Part shown: in pieces, positions 34,721 to 47,310 of the stretch
Position numbering within the stretch: position 1 is the first letter of the stretch
Layout of the letters: every line of letters begins with the position of its first letter
NCBI RefSeq assembly: GCF_025118155.1
Contig: NW_026251406.1
Location: forward strand, 255,501 to 319,500
Length of the DNA stretch: 64,000 nucleotides
Direction: 5' to 3'
Origin: Cokeromyces recurvatus
Taxonomy: Eukaryota; Mucoromycota; Mucoromycetes; Mucorales; Mucoraceae
Translations under genes and position numbers: made by a program
Notes under the pieces: model-generated
Told to the model about the DNA's origin: nothing
Databases searched by the model: none
The model's input: the letters and a program-made list of their open reading frames with translations, nothing else

Positions 34721-35104
34721 CTCGTTCAGAAGGTTTAAGATCTAAATAGGTATCAAAATTGGTAATACCGTCAAGAAGAAAATTGTGCTTCATCCACTTC
34801 CATATTAGTAACATCGTTACGAGTCTCCTCAGCAACATTGCCTTTTCCATCTTGATGGTAGATTTGTAAGCTGATATTTAATTCGACTTGATTGGTAAAA
34901 AAAAAAAAAAGAACAAAGAAAACAACTCCAAAAATGGACTATTATTAGTGCTGAATTTAAAGCTAAAAAAGTAGTGTATACATAAATATACTGAATAATT
35001 ATTATATTATAAAAGAGAAAAGGATAAAATATATAAAATCTAACAAATATACAAAATAGAGAGTCTGTCTATCTATCTATCTATTTATATAATATAAATA
35101 AATC

Positions 35105-37939
35105 CTATTGAATGGTACACTGACAAAAAATAGGAGCTGGACTTCCTTGAGTCCTTGACCAATTATGATCAATTTCTTCATTGGAGGGTGATATTAAGGT
35201 TGACATGGCTACGGTTGTAGACATTTTTGGTAATTCCGGTATTGGTATTAATTCTTTGTTCAATATATGAACAGCTTCTGAATGATAATCTTTTGTATCC
35301 TGATGAATAATACTGATATCATCGCTACTACTATTTCCATTACTACTATTGACTATTGTTGTAGTTGCGGACGTATGTTCTTGATGAGACTTCTTTTTTC
35401 TATCTTCCCAAATAGATAAATTACACTTTATATAATCTACAGAAAATGATAATTCTAATACATGTATAAATATATGAGAAATAGGTATCCATGTATATGT
35501 ATATGTATAGAGAGAGAGAGAGAGTTTTACCTTCTATGTAATCACTCACACTTTCAAATAATCCAAGTGCAACATATCGAATAAAACCAATCTGTGAATC
35601 TTCTAATACAATTAATGACCTATCGTTTATAGGTGATACATTCATGCCTAATTCACGTTCAAGATCACCTTGAGAGACAAACTCTTTGACCAAGATCTGC
35701 GCCCATTCAAAGGCTCTTTGAAAAGGACGTGCCTGAAGAAAAAGAGATAAATCAATATGATGGTATCACATCTAAAAGTATAATATATGTATATAAAAAA
35801 AATAACAATAATTACCACATTGCTAATATCAGCACATTTCATTAAACCACTGCAAAATAGCAATCTTTCTTCTAAACATTGAGCAGATTCCCATTTATTA
35901 TCTATGAATCTTTCTTTCTGTTCTTTAATTTTCTTTACATAGTCACCATGTAATGCCATATCCGTTGCTAAAATGCTTGTAATTACAAGTTTTCTAAATT
36001 CTATGATAGTAAAGATTTTTTTTAAAAAAAAAAAAAGAAAGGAAATAGATCTGATTCCATTTTATACCATTGTATTCCTCTTTTGTATTTGATCCAAATA
36101 TCAAAACTTGTTGATCATTCACAAAATTATGTTTCTTTAATAACTGAAATAAAGCCATAGCATGAAAGTTTTCTAATACGGATTGATCATTATACAACAA
36201 AGCTAAAGGAGCCGAAGTATTGATCTAATAATTAAACACTTGTAAATACATAAATATATTTACATATACACATATATATTAATACTTGAGATAGTTACTA
36301 GGAATGTATTATTGACACCAGGATGCGCTGTATCATGACCAATAGCAGCTATTAAGACAGCAAAGATATCAAGAGGTCTTAAAATAGATTGATAATAAGC
36401 AGACAATACTGATTTTTGTGGCAATGATGATGATGAGGAATCATTATCTCTAATAAAAGGTAATAAACCCATTTGACATAAGAAATAATATAGACATTGC
36501 AATACATCGACAGCATGAGCAAAATTATGATACGTATTTTCATTATAATAAATATTTGAAAGGTCAATAATGAAATTATATAATTGCTCTATCATAATTT
36601 TATATATATATGTGTGTATATAGATATAAGCTGTTAAATGTATCTATTTCATAACTAATCGATATTTACCTTCTGTAAATAAAATTGTTACTTGTGGTAA
36701 TTTAAATACTTGAGAAATGATAATCACAGCAACATAAACCAAGTCTTGATGTGATAGATCTAATGAACTAAAATCCCATTTAGATATCTTACATTCTAAG
36801 CTTTCTCTAACAGAAGATTCACTATCAATATGTATACATGTATACATATATAAGGAGCATATTTAATAAGGAGAAAGAATTATTCTATAGGTGGTAATAG
36901 ATAAAGAGGAGTTATATACCTTGTTAATTGTTTCCATGTAGGTAACAATGCATTCGTATTAGATGTTAATGGAATACAGTTATCTATCATTACTTTTGTA
37001 AGGCTAATATACATACATACATATATATATATAATGTCAATATAATATACACATGTATACATCATATCTATTTATATACTTTGTATTCTTTGAATCAAAT
37101 GCTTTCATTCTATCTAATAAAGAAGTGGAAGACGATAGAGTGGATAAGGATGAATATTGTTGTATAATAGGTATATCAGAATAAATAATTGAACAAGTAG
37201 TAGTTTCATTTGTATAATGACTATGGCTATGGCTATGACTATGACTATGACTACGACTACGACTACGACTACTACTCCTTCTTCTTAGAGAATGATTTTG
37301 TTCATATGAAAATGATGATTTATGTTGTCTAAATAAGTTCTAATCATACATGAAGTTAGTAAATACATGGTAAACTTTGTCTACAGTATTATCAATACCA
37401 AAAATAGAGTTTTTATCACGTTAGGTTTTAATGGACGTAAAATATAATCTGTTGCTCCTGCTTGTATACAATTAAGCATAAACTGTGAATTATCATTCGT
37501 TGAACAAACTTGAATATATTTTGTTAATATAGTGTTTGTTTGCATGTGAATTTATTTTCTTTACCAATAATCGGTATAGGTTCTGATAGTGAAGATAGTT
37601 TATCTATTAACTGAGCAAGTAATTCAAGTTGAATGTTTGGTAATTGAGTTTCATCTAATTCAACAAGTAATAATAAAGTTGTTGTTGAAGATGACTTTAT
37701 ATAATTAAGACAAGATTCGAGATTAGTAGCCTTATAAACTATTAAATATATTTTTAATAAATAATAGTCATTTTATATCTTTTTTTTTTTTTTTTTTTTT
37801 TTGATTTACCATGCTTGAATATATTTTGGAGTAAAGATATGGTATCATCTTCTTCATTATTATCGTTTATTATGTGAAAAGGTTCTTCTTCTTCTTGTTG
37901 TTGCTTTAATAAAATGATTGTACATGCTTGTGGGTCCAT
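35105..37939 (-). CDS. Class I cyclic-nucleotide phosphodiesterase with receiver-like N terminus
   Basis: Eleven exons, 37939-37810, 37738-37565, 37508-37399, 37339-37080, 37003-36920, 36821-36670, 36588-36299, 36224-36068, 36000-35816, 35732-35531 and 35436-35105, give 691 aa. The catalytic domain (~275-570) hydrolyses 3',5'-cAMP/cGMP. Metal ligands are seen in YHNFAHAVDV (~325), IGHDTAHPGVNN (~390) and KCADISN (~510). The first ~140 residues look like a response-regulator receiver fold (LLLLVELDETQLP; PIIVCSTND; AGATDYILRPL), an arrangement recalling Dictyostelium RegA. The Asp and Lys needed for phosphotransfer appear substituted. A (RS)n/(HS)n stretch links the two parts. PDE assignment is firm; the receiver is probable. 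It would damp cAMP/PKA signalling. Confidence 0.88.
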
Positions 37940-38092
37940 TTAAAATTAAAGGAAAAAGAAAGAAAATATATTTTTTATTGCAAGTAGCAATATTTTATTA
38001 TTAAGGGACAGAAGGAGGAGAAATGTTTGATTTGAATTAAAAAAAGAAAAAAAAAAAAAAGAAAAAAAAACCTTATAATGTTTGTAAGACAG

Positions 38093-38134
<42 letters not shown>

Positions 38135-39517
38135 AGGGAATTTTATATTCACAATAAAAAAAAAAGGAGACTAGAATTATTGGTTTTTCTTTTTAGCAGG
38201 TCTCCTTTTTTTTTTTCCTTTTTTTTTTTTTGCGGATCAAACTTTGATACAAAATAAAAAGGTTTTATTTTTAAATTTTTTTATGCTGGTAATAACATTC
38301 TTTACTTTTCTTTCCCTTTTTTAATATTCAAGATAATCAAACATGTATCGAAAAATGGATACGTGTGATGAATTCAATTGCTACAATCTTCAATAGATTT
38401 AGTATGTTTGACTGACTTGTAATTCGACTAGTCAAATTATCGTTTTTGCTTAAAACTATCAACTTCAATCTTGGATCTGAACAAGTCAATAGAATTCATG
38501 AATGGTATAACTAACTGCTGAACAATAAGAATATGTACAAATAATGGCATTATTCTTAACTAAATAATAGCCTTTCATTCTATGTCTGTCCATCATACTG
38601 AGTATGTATTATATCAGGACTATTAGCTCTATTATTTACGTCCTCGACCTTGATATATGTTATCTTTATTCCTATCTCCATCTCTCTCTCTCTCTCTTTT
38701 TTTTTTTTTTTCTATTCATATTTTAATCTATTTACCACTCCTTTGTATTTTATGCATAGCTTCAGTTAATGTTCTTATTACTGCTATTCTACTTTTGTGT
38801 GTATGTGTGTGTGTTTAAATAGCCACGTTATTCTAAAAGATACTTGTGGTATTCCTAAAGATGAGTATCATGAGCTGACTTAGAATGATATGTTTCTTGA
38901 CTAAATAAGCGGTTCATAAAAAACAACACATGATAGTTTTTTTTTTTTCTATTTAGATTCTTCTGAAACTCTTATGGTCTACTTTGACAAATAATACCCA
39001 ACAATACTTTATCATTTTTAATAATATATAGTATTTAGTCATCTTCTCTCAGACGTGTTCAACAATTTCCTTATAAAGATACACATGAATAAATAAAAAT
39101 ATCCGATTTTTAGAACTATTGATTCAGTCCTGTTGGCTTTTATTATACTGTATTAAAGCTAATCATTCTTTTGTTCTTCTTACTAGAGAGCAACATAATC
39201 ATATCATTTACGATACTTACCAGCTGGTTTACAGAACAGGAATAATGAATCAAATAGGATGACAAATACTGTAAATATTCTTGAAAAAAAATTTTTATAT
39301 AGAAAATAATAATTTATGTAATAACTTTGTGCTTTTAGCAACATATGTATAGAGAAGAATAAAAGAGAAAGAAAGAGAGAGAGAGAAATGTAGATACTAT
39401 ATTATATACAGAGCACTTAATGACTATATATATATATAAATAAAAATAAATAAATAAATAAAACCATGTAATTATACAAAACAAAACAAAACAAAAATAA
39501 ACACAATTTTTCTTCTA
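37940..39517. other. Intergenic, A/T-homopolymer rich
   Basis: Contains several A-runs (38050-38130), CT repeats and (GT)n near 38800. Nothing resembling a gene or structured RNA was recognised. Confidence 0.5.
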
Positions 39518-40170
39518 TTAATGCCAGGAATGAAGCTCTTCTGGATATTCAATACCATGAACATCTAAAAGAGTTGCAAGCTCTGTTTTTTGTCTTTGCT
39601 TTTTCTTTACCAATTCTTGTAAATGAGTAGCTCTTCTTTTCCAATACCTTAAATGATCATCCTTCTCTTTTAATTCTCTTTTGATTTGACGTAACTATAT
39701 ATAATAGTATTTTTGGGGAAAAAAAAAAGATAAGGAGAGGAGGGAGGGAGGGAGGGAAAGAGGAAGGAAGAGGTTTTTTTTTTTTTTTTTATTGATAATC
39801 AATATGTATATACGGAAGAGAACTATTTAATGCTTACATTTATTGAGGAAATGGAAGGCTCATTTCCATATTTGCTTTCAAATAATGATGTCGTGTACAT
39901 ATGACTTGTAGCATTAAGATAATCTAGCATCATCTGTCCCTTCTTATCATGGATTGGACTGTCATCTTGACTAGAAATAAGGACTGTTTGCTTAACTGTC
40001 AATACGACCATATAAAACTTTGTAACTGGTTTATAAACTATATTTTGGAAAAAAATGAGAGGAAAGGTAGTGAAAAAACAAAGTGAGGAGGTAAACAAGG
40101 TAAGCCCAAGACAAGTAATTGAGAAAAAGAGGGTCATAATGGATTCTGTAATACTTTCTGTAGAAGTCAT
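39518..40170 (-). CDS. Small membrane protein with C-terminal coiled coil
   Basis: Exons 40170-39838 and 39694-39518 give 169 aa. An N-terminal hydrophobic hairpin (about residues 12-62) is followed by a polar segment and, in exon 2, a charged helix (LRQIKRELKEKDDHLRYWKRR...LQELVKKKQRQKTELATLLD) likely to form a coiled coil. The protein ends GIEYPEELHSWH. I do not recognise the family. Splicing is supported by phase-0 junctions and by the helix beginning only in exon 2. The intron contains a G-run able to form a quadruplex on the non-template strand. Confidence 0.6.
39742..39756 (+). repeat. GGGA repeat, potential G-quadruplex
   Basis: Four GGG triplets separated by single A. It lies inside the intron of the small membrane-protein gene, on the non-template strand of the plus orientation, in an otherwise A-rich region. 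Confidence 0.6.
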
Positions 40171-40476
40171 TAGTGATATTAAAATGATATAAAGATTGGG
40201 CAGAAAAGAATAATAAAATAAAAAGAACGAGAGTGTATATATGAATTAAGAACGGAAAAGTGAACAAAAAAAAAAAAAAAAAAAAAAAAAAAGAAAATAA
40301 TTCTATTATAAATAAAGAATGTTAAAAAGATATATAAAGAAGAAAAGAATTTTATAAAGACTGTTCAATAGTAGAAAAAAAAAGGGCATTTTTAACTTGA
40401 AGAATTTGATCTCTGTATTGTTTATGTTTACAACAAAATAATGGTTGACATGCAAATATGTCAAAAAATGCTACTT

Positions 40477-40479
<3 letters not shown>

Positions 40480-40545
<66 letters not shown>
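40480..40545. repeat. A66 homopolymer
   Basis: Longest pure run in the window, in the spacer between the small membrane protein and the YPK1-like kinase. True length may differ. Confidence 0.9.
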
Positions 40546-40548
<3 letters not shown>

Positions 40549-40745
40549 TATAAATGCGTGCATATCAAATTCTTAATTATGACCGACTTTTTATGTAAAA
40601 TGGAAAAAAAAAAAGAAGGAAAATTATGATATGTATTCATTTCTCTACTTTTTACTTTTAATAATTCTAAGTTATATACAGCGTTGTTAATTAAAAAAAA
40701 AAAAAAAAAAGAGAAAAAAAATATACAATTATACTAGCAAGTGTA

Positions 40746-42680
40746 TCATTGCTGGTAATAGCACGCTGAATAATTGCTATTGGCATTAGTTGATACAGTT
40801 ATAGGCTGCAGTTGTTGAATCCAACTTGAATGGTTTATAAAACTATGATTATCACTACTATAATTGTAACTATTATTCAAGGAAATACCCGCACCTTCAT
40901 TTGGATCATAAGTAAATCCTTTAAATTGTTCTTGCATTGTCTTTGATATGTGTGAATCTTCTTCTGTTGTAACAGACTCTACAGGCTGTTCTGATGTAAA
41001 TTCTTCATCAAAATTTGTTGTGTCGTAGGCACTTTTCACTGTAGGTTTAAAAGGGGGTTGTATTTCCTTTCGCATTAATTTTACCCAATCAATTGATCTA
41101 AAGAAGGAATGATTTCTGATCTCGTCTGTGCCTCGATTACCTAATCTTCGATTAGGATCTCTGGCCAAAAGCTATTATTATAAAATATATATATGTATTT
41201 AGTATACACCACTTCATGTAGCATATTCCTATATAGGTATATCTATGTATTACCTTTATTAAAAGATCTTGTGCTGATTCTGACATATCATCGGGGAATC
41301 TTAATGGCTCTTGTAATATTTTTCTATACATTTCATTTGTATTTTCATCATAAAAGGGCGGTAGACCTGTTAACATTTCATAAAGTAAAATACCCAATGT
41401 CCACCAATCGACTGTCTTTGTATAACCTTGACCTAAAAGTAATTCAGGTGCAAGATATTCAGGAGTACCACAAAATGTATTTGTTCGTTTAGAATCTGTC
41501 ATATTTAACTTGCATAAGCCAAAATCACATAATGCTATATGCCCATTATAATCCAATAAAATATTTTCTGGTTTTAAATCACTATTATAAAAATGTATCA
41601 ATTAAACTCTTTACATTCTTTCTCGCCTCTCTCTCTCTCTCTCTAACTTTCTTGTTCTTATCCTTACCGATAAATAACATTAAAATCATGTAAACACTCT
41701 AATGCACAAAGTAATTCAGCTGTGTAAAATCTCGCTTTTTCCTCATTAAATTTTCCTTGTTCCTGAAGATGTCGAAAAAGCTCACCCCCATTTATAAAGG
41801 CCAACACTAAATAAAGTTTATCAGGGCTTTGAAAAGCAAATTTTAGAGGGACAATAAAGGGATTCTTCACACGAGCTAAAACTGTCTTTTCTGCCATTGT
41901 ATGGGTGACTTCAGATCTTGAGATAATACGAGATTTCTTTAAAACTTTCATTGCATAGATTCGATTTGTGTCCTTTTTTCGAACTGCATATACTTTACCA
42001 AAGCTACCTCTTCCGATGACTCGAAGAAGGTCAAAGGATTGAATATGGATATTGGAAGATGTTGGCTGTTGTTGTTGTTGTTGTTGTGGTAGTGGTGTTA
42101 GTGGTGGTGTTTGATGATGAGGATAATAATAATAGCAGGATTGAATCCACATCGCACCTGTACCACCAATAATAGAATAGACTTGATTCAAGATAACTTG
42201 TGGATTGTTAAAATTGGGTTGAAGGGTAATTCTTCCCAAGAAATAATCATTATGATGTGCTTTTTTTACCGCATCATGTTGTGATGGGTATGGTTGACGT
42301 AAATAAATGGAAATAAAGACATTTGAATAACAAGAGACATCACTACATAGAATCATATTTAGTTAATTAAATAAAATCTATATCTATTTATATATATATC
42401 TTATCAATTTCATTTACAAATTAGCTTTGTAATTATAGACAGGACAACTCGTATCACCACCTACTGCATCTATAAATACTTCGTTTTTATCAAATTCTAA
42501 AACTACATAGGGTAACCACCAGTAGACCTGCTTTTTATGATTATTTTCATTTATAGGAACTGTAGTTCTCGTCGGTACTACTGCTCCTTGTGGTAAAGTA
42601 ATTCCTTTCGCTTCACATAAACGGATACACAAAATGCCTGCTCGAGGTTGCTCCTGCTGATGATTGTAATAAGCTATATC
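40746..42680 (-). CDS. YPK1: AGC protein kinase, YPK1/Gad8 type
   Basis: Exons 42680-42418, 42342-41668, 41581-41254 and 41171-40746 are in phase (563 aa); a further 5' exon with the start codon is needed and was not resolved. An N-terminal C2-like domain (AGILCIRLCEAKG...WWLPYVVLEFDKNEVF) precedes the kinase: GRGSFGKVYA, MKVLKKS, IYRDLKPENILL, DFGLCKL, T-loop NTFCGTPEYLAPE, then KTVDWWTLGILLYEMLTGLPPFYDE. The AGC tail carries DTTNFDEEF and the hydrophobic motif FKGFTY. These match YPK1/Gad8, the TORC2- and Pkh-activated kinases controlling sphingolipid and membrane stress responses. A Gln run separates C2 and kinase. Assignment strong; SCH9 is less likely given the activation segment. Confidence 0.87.
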
Positions 42681-43201
42681 CTATGTATGAATAAAAGCAT
42701 AAAAAAAAATACCCGTATGTAGAACTTACATCTAATGTTATACATTTTGTTAATGAAACAGTGAAAAAAATAAAGAAAAAGAAAAAGAAAAAGGAGGGGA
42801 GCTGTTATGTATCTTTGAAGAGGAAAAAAATAAAAAAATAAAAATAAATATGTATAAAAAAAAAAAAATCGGAGACAAAGGCTTTAATTAATGAAAATCA
42901 TTATCAAAGACTTTCCCCCTCCCCTATTTTATTTTTTTTTGGATTATTTAAACACTAATAAAGTCAATATAACAAAATTCATGTTTTAAGACAAAGCAAT
43001 TTATGTTAGCTTGTTTCCATACAAAAAAAAAAAAAAAAAAACTTGTATGGATGCTGATGCGCAAATCATCAAATATTTAAAAATTCAGTACAATTGAATA
43101 TGCAACTTAATAATTTAAGCTATTGACTTTTTAAGTAAAAAATTGCTAATTGTTTCAGCAAAATATGTATTACAAATATAATATTTTATTTTTTTTCTAT
43201 T
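42681..43201. other. Kinase upstream region
   Basis: Expected to hold the missing first exon of the YPK1-like gene. A GTAAGT donor at 42725-42730 (minus strand) follows a short frame ending CITLD that would join in phase, but a stop codon precedes it and no ATG in frame was found. The rest is A-rich. Confidence 0.4.
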
Positions 43202-43669
43202 TTATCCACCATGTAAAGTTGAAATAAAGACGATTTCATCCTTATTTTGTAATTCATATTCTAATTCATCACATAATTCCCAATCAACGTTATTAATTAA
43301 TACTAAAATACCAGGTCGACTAATATAAAGAAAGAAAAAAAAAGTATATAAATATAATCAATATTAAATCCCCAAGTTTTTTTTTTTGTATCTTTTAAAA
43401 TACTTTACACTGTATCTTTTTCAACAAATAAATCCTTCTTTTCAGTCATCATATTGTCACGAATGTAAAAAATCAAATCTTGAAGATTAGAGGGTTGTCC
43501 TGAACTATTGGTGGTTGGGAAATTGATGGTATGTTTATTGACATTTTGGAACAAAAGTTCCATACCTCCACTAAACAAAAACCCCGTTAAGGATTTTATA
43601 TATATAACCCTACTATCTATTATATTGTTTAACTAACCTGAATTCAACGTTGATGGTCAATTCAGACAT
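43202..43669 (-). CDS. URM1: Ubiquitin-related modifier 1
   Basis: Exons 43669-43638, 43570-43409 and 43319-43202 give 103 aa. Ends in the diagnostic STLHGG; the terminal Gly is thiocarboxylated by Uba4 and supplies sulfur for 2-thiolation of wobble uridine in tRNA-Lys/Gln/Glu, and can be conjugated to proteins. Also seen: [13 protein letters not shown] at the start, and [16 protein letters not shown], the typical core. Length equals the family norm. The ATG is the first in frame. It is divergent from the K+/H+ exchange-related gene (490 bp apart). Confidence 0.95.
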
Positions 43670-44159
43670 GATCTAAAGTAGTGAATTTTTTTAAAAAGGG
43701 AAGCTACGAATAAGGATTTTTTTTTTTCAATAAAGAAATTGTGACTACTTTTAAATTCATAGTACAACACCATACTTATTGGTTTTTGCTTTATTTTTAT
43801 TTTTTTTACTAAATATCGGCGTTTTTTTTTTTTTTTTTTTGTTAAAGTCTATGCTCCTCTTTACCGCTCAGTTAGTACTGCAGAAAAAAAAAAAAAAAAA
43901 AACATCGTCTGAATTTGAAGAGTAAAAACTGTAAATGAACAATATACGAGTCCTGTACTATGTAATCAATAAGAAGAATTTAGTGTGAATTTATTATTGG
44001 ACATGATAATAATAACAATCAAATTTTTGACTAAAAAATAGTGATTATGATTATTTTTATTAAACGTCATTTTATTACGTATTTTCATTTTGTTACCCTT
44101 TTTTTATTTTTATTTTATTTTTATTTTATTTCTTATTTTTATTTCTTATTTGTATACAA

Positions 44160-45029
44160 ATGAGGCTTTACGTTATTCCAGTTTTAAAGAATCGTTGGGT
44201 CTATTATTGTCATTCCACTACTTCTTCAACATCACGATTAACACAAGCAGTGGATTGGGCGAGTCGTAAGTGGGAAGCACTCAATAATGCTGATCACGAC
44301 AGTTGGAAAAAAAAGTTGTATGTACGTGGTACGAGTCTCATAAATCAACTAGAATATCAAGAGTGGTTCTTTAAAAGTATACCTTCTAAAGAAGATATTG
44401 AGAAACCATTAAATAAAGTAAGTAGAGTCTTTGTAATCATGTCAGTTTATTGAACCTCGTTTTGAATGATTCAGGTGTGCGTACAATATCCGTCATGTCT
44501 ACTTGAGGAAATAAAAGTAAAGCAGGAATTGGAAGAGTTGGTGAAAACAAGGATACCTTATCATAAAAAGTATATGTGGTATTCAGCTTATTGGGTACCC
44601 ATTGCTTGTACATTTGTTGTTGTGCCGCTTATTCCTAATATACCTCTAGCCTATAACCTATTTAGACTTTATAGTCATTATAAAGCATTAAAAGGTGCGG
44701 AACATTTGCAATCGCTCATAGATTATGGTAGTTTAGATTACACTGTGGATCCACGAATGGAGGCTATTTTAGGATCAACCTTAAAAACAGAATCGAATCT
44801 CGATTTTCCAATCGATGTTCAAAACGCTTTCAAGACATCACCTAATAAGCCCGACTTGATCACTTTAGAACAAGAGATTGATGGAGTTTTAAGTCCCAAG
44901 CAAATTAAAGAATTAGTGCAGGTGCTTGAAATGCCTGGGTTAGAAGTGGAACTAAGTAGAGCAAGAATGCAAATATTAAAGTCAATAGCAACAAAACGAT
45001 TTGCTACTCAAAACAATAAAATAGAATAA
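44160..45029 (+). CDS. Mitochondrial K+/H+ exchange-related protein
   Basis: Exons 44160-44417 and 44475-45029 give 270 aa. The opening MRLYVIPVLKNRWVYYC, the central KSIPSKEDIEKPLNKV and YPS segment, and the hydrophobic hairpin WYSAYWVPIACTFVVVPLIPNIPLAYNLFRLYSHYKALKG match the Mit_KHE1 family (yeast YDL183C). That family is linked to potassium/proton exchange across the inner mitochondrial membrane. The C-terminal part is soluble and helical. The N terminus is basic and hydrophobic, compatible with mitochondrial import. The intron is 57 bp. Confidence 0.8.
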
Positions 45030-45250
45030 TTATATCCATCGCAATATTTATTTATCGAATTTAAATTGTATAGATTTATAAAAAGAAAAAGAAATAAAAA
45101 AAAAAAAAAAGTGTAAACTTTATAACACGCTAAACCAAAATTGTTTGGCTGAAACTTTTTTTTTCTGCCACTAATCTCTTTTTTATTTTTTTTTTTTATT
45201 TTATTCATTTTTTTTTTTTCCTTTTTTCTAAATTAGATTACTTTAACAAA

Positions 45251-46801
45251 ATGGCTAAATCAAAAAGAGCAATGAATCCCGCTGATGCGCTGCGTAAAGT
45301 ATTTTTCATAACTAAAAAGAGTTATTGACTAACCTATTTTTTTTCTTTTTTCTTTTTTTTTTTTTTTGTTCAGGTAAAAAACAGCGTAAGCGAGAATTAA
45401 AAAAAGTAAGATCAATTATTTATGATTGGATTATTTAATAATCCTTATTTATTTTATTAGAATAAAGAAGATCGTAAACGTGCACGTGAACTAGCTTTAT
45501 CAAAGAAAGATTTAGGCAAAGTCAAACAAGAGATTGCAAGATTAGAACATCTATGTAAGTAATGGAAAAAAAAAATTTTTTTTATTATTATTGGAAACAA
45601 TATAGAATGGAGGAAAAAGAAGAAGAAGAAAGAAAGTTACTAAATAAGATTGATAGCTAAACTAGGACAATTGGATAGAAATGGACAAACACGTTTAGAA
45701 TCACTAAGAGCAGATGCAATTAAAATCGAAAAAGCCAAAAAGGTAATATTCAATTGTGAATTGATATACGTTGTATATTCATGCATAATTTTATTTTATT
45801 TTTTTTCAGGCTACAGAATTAACAGGGTAAAATCAAATTTTGAAATAATTAAAACTACAGTCCATTGATGAGTAGTATATATTATTGATTAGTGCACAAG
45901 CAGCCTTTATGGCCCGTATGCAAGAACAAGAAAAAAAACAAGAAGGAGAAGCAAGAAAGTTAGTTTATGATCCAAATCGTGGAGCATTTGTACCTGTCAA
46001 AAAGAAAGCTTCAACCAAAAAGACAGAAAAATCAGATGTAACATCAAGTTCTGAAACTGACTCAGATACAAGTGATAGCAGTGATGAGAGCAGTGATGAG
46101 AGCGATTCAGATCAAGAACATGAAGAAGAGGAAAAGGAAGAGAAGGAAGAGGAGGAGGAAGAGGAAGGAGAAGACGTACCTATGCCAACTCCTGTTGAAG
46201 CAAAAAAGGTACTGACAGAATCAGATGATGAATATGAAATACCTCTTCCTCCAGGACCACCCCCTCATAGACCTTTTGAAGATCAATTGACTCCGATTCA
46301 AACAGCTCAACAACAACAACAACGAGCGCCACCCCCGCCTCCACCAGGACCTCCACCATTTCCTATGGCAAGAATTCCACCGCCACCACCGCCACTTATG
46401 TATTATCCTTACCCACAACAAAGACCACAACACCCACCACCTCCACCACCTATTCCATATCATTTTAGACCCACAGTTCCCGCATGTAAGTTTAAGCAAA
46501 GTTACTAAATTTTATTTATTTCTTATTTTATTTTTTTTTAGATCAAAGACCACCACCACCACCACCTGTAACTTATTCAGCTCCAGTACATTATAGTGAA
46601 ACAAGTCAAGCCAAGTTACCACCAGCACCTGTTATTTCAGCAGAACCCAAACTACGTGATCTACAAAAAGAGTTACTTGGCTTTGTACCTACTGCATTAC
46701 GTCGTAAACAAGCACAGGCCAAGAAAATAGCCTCATTACCTAAAGAAGCAAGACCTAATATTAATGCTGCACCTTCTGTAGAGGACGAAGAAATAAAATA
46801 A
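45251..46801 (+). CDS. WBP11-like splicing-associated protein
   Basis: Seven exons, 45251-45293, 45374-45405, 45461-45554, 45657-45742, 45810-45826, 45893-46485 and 46542-46801, give 374 aa. The N terminus (MAKSKRAMNPADALRKKQRKRELKKNKEDRKR) is the Wbp11 domain. Then come a basic helix, an acidic Ser/Asp/Glu block, and proline-rich tracts (PLPPGPPP; runs of 5-6 Pro) that bind WW domains. The end has LRDLQKELLGFVPTALRRK, the conserved short motif of WBP11/NpwBP. Human WBP11 works with PQBP1 in pre-mRNA splicing and activates PP1. Two very short exons (17 and 32 nt) restore frame exactly. Donor at 45294 was picked because it gives LRKKQRK; the one at 45299 does not. Confidence 0.85.
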
Positions 46802-47310
46802 AGTTGTCTTTCCTTCCCGAAAAAAATAGAGTTTAGGGGATGGAATATATAAAAATATAAAAGAAAAAAGAAGAGTGAAATGATGAGGTGATTTTTTTAA
46901 AAAAAAAAAAAAAAAAAAAAACGTTAATTTTAATATTATGGGCAAATAATGCCGATAAATACCGATGATGAAAAAAAAAAAGAAATCTTAAAACAGTCTC
47001 CATATCAAGATTTCCTTTTTGTTATTTATAGTCTAAGTGGGAAAAAAAAAGAAGAGAGAGAAAGAGGGAACACAAGATATGAATGGAGATTATCATCGAC
47101 ATTCATTTGATAACAATGATAACTTTTTTATTATTATTATTGTGAAATGAACCTTTGTATTACCAACAATCAAAATAGAAAGTACTTGTGATAGGAATTA
47201 CATAAATGGATTAGTTAAAAAGAAGCGTATTGTATTACTGACTAACCAGTAGTTTTTGTGGGGGAGGGGTATGTTTATGTCAAAAAAAAAGAGAAAGTGA
47301 AAGAAGAAAG
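46802..47310. other. Convergent intergenic region
   Basis: Lies between the 3' ends of the WBP11-like and CBM21 genes. A-rich with runs near 46893. No gene recognised. Confidence 0.5.

Noticed and set aside
34653..34850. Minus-strand frame with poly-Lys tail
   Set aside because: Lys run is only the T homopolymer read in reverse; remainder matches no protein. It may be further decay of the nearby transposase but cannot be supported.
45294..45299. Alternative WBP11 donor at 45299
   Set aside because: Joins out of frame and destroys the conserved basic motif; donor at 45294 restores it.
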